From assembly GCA_959600635.1 (NCBI GenBank), contig CAUGMN010000008.1:1-54239 (forward strand): DNA of 54,239 nt, given 5' to 3'. Positions 50,901-54,239 of the stretch are shown one piece after another. The position numbers were made by a program, and so were the translations under genes. A model generated the notes under the pieces. The model ran no database searches, was not told the DNA's origin, and saw only the letters and a program-made list of their open reading frames with translations. Each line of letters begins with the position of its first letter. Position 1 is the first letter of the stretch. This DNA is from QAMX01 sp003149835 (lineage in GTDB: Bacteria > Bacillota > Clostridia > Oscillospirales > QAMX01).

Positions 50901-51504
50901 CGTCGATCTCGTCGCCGAAAAACTCGATTCGGACCGGCCGGCTGAGCGACGGGGGAAAAACGTCGAAGATGCCGCCGCGGAAGGCAAACTGACCGACGCC
51001 CTCGACGGTTTCGGCGCGGCAGTAGCCGAGCCGGACCAACGCTTCGGCCAGCTCGGAGACATCCGCCTCGTCGCCGACGGAGAGCTCCAAAGCGGAAGCG
51101 GCGAAGACATCGGGCGAAATGGTACGCAGGGAAAACGCCTCGACCGAACCGCACACGGCGGTACAGGCGCCGCTTTTCAGGCCGTCGAGCACATTGACGC
51201 GCCGGTGTTCCCATTCGCGGCTGACGCCCTCGATGTCATGAAAAGTCAGCTCACGGGCGGGAAGCACCGCGTATTCGATGCCGCTGAGCGCGGCGGCGTC
51301 GGCGGCAAAGGAGGCGGATTCCGCTTCGTCGGCCGTAATCACGGCGACGGGGCGGAAAAATTCCGTCTGAATGGCGGCAGCGGCCAGAGCGCGGTGGAGC
51401 GGGGACAGGCCGCAGATCAGGACGGGCGCGTTCCCGTCTTCCAGCCGCTTTTTCAGAGCTTGCAGCTCAGCGGGCGTAAATACCGCTTTGCAGAGAGAAA
51501 GCAT
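47989..51504 (-). CDS. mfd: Transcription-repair coupling factor Mfd
   Basis: A 1171-residue ATP-dependent translocase that removes stalled RNA polymerase and recruits UvrA. Order of parts: UvrB-like N-terminal domains (about 25-360), the RNA polymerase interaction domain (about 495-560, starting GDLIVHDNYGIGRFCG), then the helicase domains with Walker A GDVGFGKTEVAFRA, DEEQRFG (DEEQ box), TLSATPIPRTL and QIRGRVGRSS, and the C-terminal D7 domain. The length is typical. ATG at 51504 has GGGGGA seven bases ahead; the longer open frame to 51561 has no site and is non-homologous. Confidence 0.96.
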   Translation of the reverse strand: MLSLCKAVFTPAELQALKKRLEDGNAPVLICGLSPLHRALAAAAIQTEFFRPVAVITADEAESASFAADAAALSGIEYAVLPARELTFHDIEGVSREWEHRRVNVLDGLKSGACTAVCGSVEAFSLRTISPDVFAASALELSVGDEADVSELAEALVRLGYCRAETVEGVGQFAFRGGIFDVFPPSLSRPVRIEFFGDEIDAIGAFDITTQRRTENLRRVRVTPALELPPDLAGGGREAFADRVGGLLKGLNRSKLAKELLDRIAADSARIRDGLRFAALDRYLPVYQQEPCTALDYCPAGTVFFLDDAQRVCDEIKSLSRRAAQDAKQLMESGVICGRQRGYYLDPEALFQFLNSRSAVMLDNFLAQRGELPPREIVTLISKQLPSLSQSFELLFSDIEYYRKQGFAVLVLAANRERVDYLVSLLAEKGVSAVVDPSVSAPLIPGGVTIGVGSLSAGIELPAASVAVLNDTRPTAPEKKKQRRAVKLEKGSRERLKSFSDLREGDLIVHDNYGIGRFCGIMQLEADGIKKDFIKLAYAGSDVLYIPVTQLDAISKYLGAAEDSAVRLSKLGGTDWARARQRAKSAAKDLAKQLIALYAKRLRLPGFAFSPDSAWQREFEDSFEYEETSDQLLSTAEIKKDMENSVPMDRLLCGDVGFGKTEVAFRAAMKCILDSKQVALLVPTTVLARQHYLTALHRFRGYPVQIASLSRFSTPADAAKTLRGLRTGSVDMVIGTHRLLNKAVEFHDLGLIIVDEEQRFGVAHKERLKEISGNVDVLTLSATPIPRTLNMALSGVRDMSVLEESPHDRYPVTTYVMEYDLSVVRDAIARETSRGGQVYYLHNRVETIDKTAAKLQALFPDRRVIVGHGKMSEKALGEVMQAFTDGEADILVCTTIIEAGIDIPNVNTLIIEDADRFGLAQLHQIRGRVGRSSRHAYAYLTFPAGRVLTEISQKRLAAIRDFAEFGAGFKIAMRDLEIRGAGNLLGAEQSGHMVSVGYDMYLRLLEEAVLEEKGETVQPKRECVVELSVPAGIPESYIDSSFERMDLYRRIARIQTEEDAADLRDELCDRFGDYPEETETLLKISLLRAHAAGAGICEIGDKEDTLRFFFSDFTFEKIKPLFDHPVLKGRVLLNAGDRPHLYIKLRRRDDRVALAEALVAALPQPEPTEKK

Positions 51505-51730
51505 GTCGAGATCCCCCGTCCTTTCGCATGAAATCGGTTTGACAAAACAAAACACGGGCAAGCGCGCGGGGCGCGCCGTCCGTTGGCATGTTCAAACAAG
51601 TAAAAATAGAGATGGAAGATCGGTTTATGGCCGAAGCCTTCCGCCGCTTTGAGAGCGGGAAACAGATTGGAAAAGCCGTTATGCGCAGCGAGAAACAGCC
51701 GGCGGACAGCGCGAAAAAAGCGGACGCGCT

Positions 51731-52630
51731 TTAAAGGACAGGCGGTTCCTCTTTTCCGCTCTCCTCCGGCTCTGCGGCGGCCTGAATGAGCTCGGCGACC
51801 GGGTCGGCGCGCCGCGGCGCGAAGAAAGTGGGGATGACGGCCAGCGCGAACAGGAACCCGTAGAGATAGACGCAGACATCCGTGACGTTGGCCATAGCCA
51901 CCGGCGCGCCGCTGAAAAGCGCGCTGAGGCAGAGCCCGCCCTTGCCGACGAGCGAAACCGTTCCGAAAAACAGATATGCCGCGACGGTCAGATACACGCG
52001 CATCGCGCCTGAACGGCCGTAGAGATAGCCGGCGCAGCCGAAAAACATCAGAATCAGCGAGATCAGCGCCGCGAGGTCGTAGAAATAAACGCTGACCGAA
52101 GGAGTCGACGAGACGGTGCGATAGACCTCGATCAGACGGAAGCACGACCAGAAGACGATGATCAGCGACGCCGTGCCGATCGGGGAGGCGCTGTCGGAGC
52201 GGACGGAGAGCTTGCGAACAACCGGTACCGTCAGGATGGCCGCCGCAAAAAACAGGATGCCGTTGAGCATGCCCCATACGGAGAGCTGCTTGACGGCCGA
52301 CGCGAGCGTAACAATCGTGCCGACGGCGGCGGCGAGCGCGGAAAGAGCCGACAGCAAAATCGTCGGCGCGCCGATCGTCCCGACGGCGACGGCGTCTTTC
52401 GGAAACAGCCGGCCGGTCAGCGCCAGAACAATGACGACCGCAAACGCCAGGGTGATCAGGGCGAACAGAGCCGCGAGAATCACGGCGTGCCGGTTGCCCC
52501 TGACGGCGAGACCGAGGGCGTCAAAGCCGTATTTCAGATGAAAATAACGGATCAGGCCGCCGAATATGCCGGCCAGCAGCATCAGAAGCAGCAGCGCCGC
52601 TTTTTCAAACTTTGACAGTTTGTCCTGCAT
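51731..52630 (-). CDS. Integral membrane protein of unknown function
   Basis: About 299 residues with roughly eight hydrophobic helices spread over residues 10-275, and a soluble acidic Pro/Glu tail (EPEESGKEEPPVL). I do not recognise the family. No catalytic motif or signal peptide with cleavage site is seen. The start is uncertain: ATG at 52630 is used here, while a TTG at 52651 and GTG at 52642 lie in frame near the weak site AAAGG. It sits between dacF-like and mfd genes on the same strand, with 42 bp to the former, so co-transcription with the carboxypeptidase is likely. A link to wall metabolism is only positional. Confidence 0.78.
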   Translation of the reverse strand: MQDKLSKFEKAALLLLMLLAGIFGGLIRYFHLKYGFDALGLAVRGNRHAVILAALFALITLAFAVVIVLALTGRLFPKDAVAVGTIGAPTILLSALSALAAAVGTIVTLASAVKQLSVWGMLNGILFFAAAILTVPVVRKLSVRSDSASPIGTASLIIVFWSCFRLIEVYRTVSSTPSVSVYFYDLAALISLILMFFGCAGYLYGRSGAMRVYLTVAAYLFFGTVSLVGKGGLCLSALFSGAPVAMANVTDVCVYLYGFLFALAVIPTFFAPRRADPVAELIQAAAEPEESGKEEPPVL

Positions 52631-52672
52631 AGATACGTTCACGCCTTTCAAATCGTTGAGCTGTCGGAGAGG

Positions 52673-54085
52673 TTATCGGTGCAAATCGTGGTCGTCGAAA
52701 GAACGGCTTCGGCGCGGCCGGCGCCGGTCTTTTTTCCGGTTATGAAGATAAACGGAAATGAGCACAACGACGCCGTAGACCATCGCGCAGAAGAGGGCGA
52801 CGCAAAGCGCGATCAGCAGAAACTTTACCAGCGTCCCGGCAAAGCCGCCGCGCTTGCCGGCGCCCGGCGAGGCCGTCTGCTCCCCGCCGGAAACGGCCGG
52901 ATCCGGCTCAGAAGACAAGGAGCCGTCGGTGACGCCGGAAGAGAGCAGATAATCGCCGCGGGCCAACATTTGCGCCTCTCCGACGAGATAGCCGTTGTCA
53001 TAGAGCCGCAGCGAACCGAGCGGCGTTCCGGCGGCGGTCGGTTCCGCGATCTGGTCGGGAATGTCGTAGACCCGCTCGTAGGACAAAAAATCATCCGCCG
53101 TATGGCACAGCACGGAAAACGCGGCCGGCTCCAACAGGAGCGAACCGCCGTCGGCGGTCGGCACCGATTTGGCAAAGTCAATGGTATTGTCAACGGAGAC
53201 GGATTTGAGGTTTTCCGCAAAGTAATCGACGAACGCCGAAGTATCTTTAAACGTCGTGCCCTTGGGGGCCTTCATAATCGCAATGACGTATTGCAGGCCG
53301 TTGTATTCGGAATAGGTCGCCAGAGTGTTGGCGGCGGGCGTCGTAAAACCCGTCTTTCCGCAGACGACCTTGTCGTTATAGGAGCCGGAACGGGGCCGCT
53401 GCAGGTCGTTTGTGGTCACGAGATAGCGCGTCTCGCTGGTTTTATTGGTCGGCGGAATCTCATAGGTCGGGGTGGACATGATCTCGACGAGCAGCTCGTG
53501 TTTGAGACATTCGCGCATCAGCGTCGCCAAATCGCGCGCGCTCATATAGTGCTGGTCGTCGTGCAGGCCGTTGGTGGTGACGAAATGGGAATTGGTCATG
53601 CCGAGCGCGGCGGCGCGCTCGTTCATCAGCGCTACGAAGGCGTCGGCGGAGCCGGCGATGTATTCCGCCATGCCGATACACGCCTCGTTGGCGCTTGGAA
53701 GCAGCATCGCGTAGAGCACCTGCCGCACCGTCAGCTCTTCGCCGACGTCGATGGCGATATGCGTGGTGTCGCGCGGGATACCGTACACCGCGTCATAGGA
53801 GAAGGTGATGACGTCGTCGAGCGACGCCTCGCCCGCCTCGATCCGCTCGGCGGCGAGGAGCGCGGTCATCAGCTTCGTCGTACTCGCGGGATAGAGCTGC
53901 TCATCGGCGTTTTTTTCATACAGAACCGTGCCGGTGGTGAGTTCGACGGCGAACGCCGCGTACCCTGACGGTTCGGGGATCGTATCAATACCGCACGCGT
54001 CACCGTATAGCGCCGCGGAGAGCGGAGACAAGCAAAAAACGACGCAAAAAATGAGCAGGACGGCGAGAGGCCTCGTGTGTTTCAC
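52673..54085 (-). CDS. D-alanyl-D-alanine carboxypeptidase (PBP5/DacF family)
   Basis: A 470-residue penicillin-binding carboxypeptidase that removes the terminal D-Ala from peptidoglycan stem peptides. The signal sequence is 1-25. The peptidase S11 domain (about 35-290) has S68TTK71, S131AN and K244TG. A beta-rich PBP5 C-terminal domain follows (about 300-390), then a Ser/Gly/Pro linker, a membrane helix (about 420-445) and a very basic tail. Most relatives end in an amphipathic helix; a true membrane span here is somewhat unusual. The start is GTG at 54085 with GGGGG about ten bases upstream; no closer ATG fits the signal peptide. Confidence 0.93.
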   Translation of the reverse strand: MKHTRPLAVLLIFCVVFCLSPLSAALYGDACGIDTIPEPSGYAAFAVELTTGTVLYEKNADEQLYPASTTKLMTALLAAERIEAGEASLDDVITFSYDAVYGIPRDTTHIAIDVGEELTVRQVLYAMLLPSANEACIGMAEYIAGSADAFVALMNERAAALGMTNSHFVTTNGLHDDQHYMSARDLATLMRECLKHELLVEIMSTPTYEIPPTNKTSETRYLVTTNDLQRPRSGSYNDKVVCGKTGFTTPAANTLATYSEYNGLQYVIAIMKAPKGTTFKDTSAFVDYFAENLKSVSVDNTIDFAKSVPTADGGSLLLEPAAFSVLCHTADDFLSYERVYDIPDQIAEPTAAGTPLGSLRLYDNGYLVGEAQMLARGDYLLSSGVTDGSLSSEPDPAVSGGEQTASPGAGKRGGFAGTLVKFLLIALCVALFCAMVYGVVVLISVYLHNRKKDRRRPRRSRSFDDHDLHR

Positions 54086-54132
54086 GCAGCGGAAACCCCC
54101 AGTCTATACAGATTATTTTCATTCACTCTATA

Positions 54133-54162
54133 TTTTACCATAGACAAGCGGCATTTGTCAAA
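54133..54162 (-). promoter_or_regulatory. Promoter of the D,D-carboxypeptidase gene
   Basis: On the minus strand: TTGACA (54162-54157), an 18-bp spacer and TAAAAT (54138-54133), about 40 bases before the start codon. Confidence 0.78.
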
Positions 54163-54204
54163 GTATATTTTCGGCGTTTTGCCGTTTTGTTGAGAGTATC
54201 ATTA

Positions 54205-54239
54205 AATGCAGAAGAAACCGTTACGGTTTTTCCTGCATT
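54205..54239. other. Inverted repeat at the right window edge (possible terminator)
   Basis: AATGCAG at 54205-54211 and CTGCATT at 54233-54239 close a stem of about 16 pairs with one mismatch around TTA, with the T run inside the right arm. It may end a transcript from the neighbouring region, but the window stops at its last base. Confidence 0.5.

Noticed and set aside
51588..51734. 48-codon plus-strand frame (MFKQVKIEMEDRFMAEAF...) between mfd and the membrane gene
   Set aside because: The composition looks protein-like (charged helix), but there is no ribosome site or promoter, and it opposes both neighbours. Could be reconsidered if conserved in relatives.
1..54239. CRISPR array, tRNA, rRNA, insertion sequence or phage genes
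   Set aside because: No regularly spaced repeats, cloverleaf or CCA-ended tRNA patterns, rRNA motifs, transposase or integrase motifs were seen by reading; short tRNAs could still be missed without a scan.

Overview
The window comes from a GC-rich member of the Bacillota, most likely class Clostridia (an Oscillospirales- or Christensenellales-like anaerobe). The evidence is strong sigma-A promoters (TTGACA, 16-18 bp, TATAAT), AGGAGG ribosome sites, frequent GTG and TTG starts, a T-box leader, an L10 ribosomal leader, an RNase J gene, a YtrA-type GntR regulator with its ABC genes, and a gene order mreC-mreD-PBP2-minD-mgsA. The taxonomic placement is inference. I recognised no rRNA, tRNA, CRISPR array, phage or insertion sequence.

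Layout. 1-7041: a cut-off P-type cation ATPase (minus) diverges from a GntR/ABC-ATPase/large-permease operon (plus). Both promoters carry a related palindrome just downstream of the -10, so one regulator probably controls both. A half-transporter ABC exporter follows on the minus strand. 7360-14499: a cytoplasmic sugar-degradation cluster (GH67/GH20-like hydrolase, ThuA-like protein, Gfo/Idh/MocA oxidoreductase, TIM-barrel isomerase, GH4 glycosidase). Several of these families work by NAD-dependent keto-sugar chemistry. 14540-17292: a T-box leader controls an HTH-cupin regulator and an acyl-CoA synthetase, not an aminoacyl-tRNA synthetase. 17616-30022: one long transport/envelope operon with a giant solute-binding protein carrying two carbohydrate-binding-like modules, two pairs of sugar ABC permeases, an NHL-repeat membrane protein, a YIP1 protein and a DUF5696-like secreted protein. 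It has no ATPase of its own.

30132-36596: a cell-division and cell-shape block (zapA, maf, mreC, mreD, PBP2, minD), then mgsA. 36639-40372: a translation/secretion block (rpmG, secE, nusG, rplK, rplA, L10 leader, rplJ, rplL) that ends in a terminator with no rpoBC behind it. 40866-45547: a nucleotidyltransferase fused to a degenerate phosphomannomutase-like domain, then RNase J, whose mRNA begins with a perfect 18-bp hairpin. 45610-46463: wreckage of an ABC transporter and a second overlapping gene. 46665-54085 (minus): a PrsA-like foldase, mfd, an unknown membrane protein and a D,D-carboxypeptidase.

The most interesting parts are the eight-gene transport locus with its oversized binding protein, the T-box on a non-synthetase operon, the redox-type glycoside cluster, the paired operators at the left end, and the RNase J 5' hairpin.
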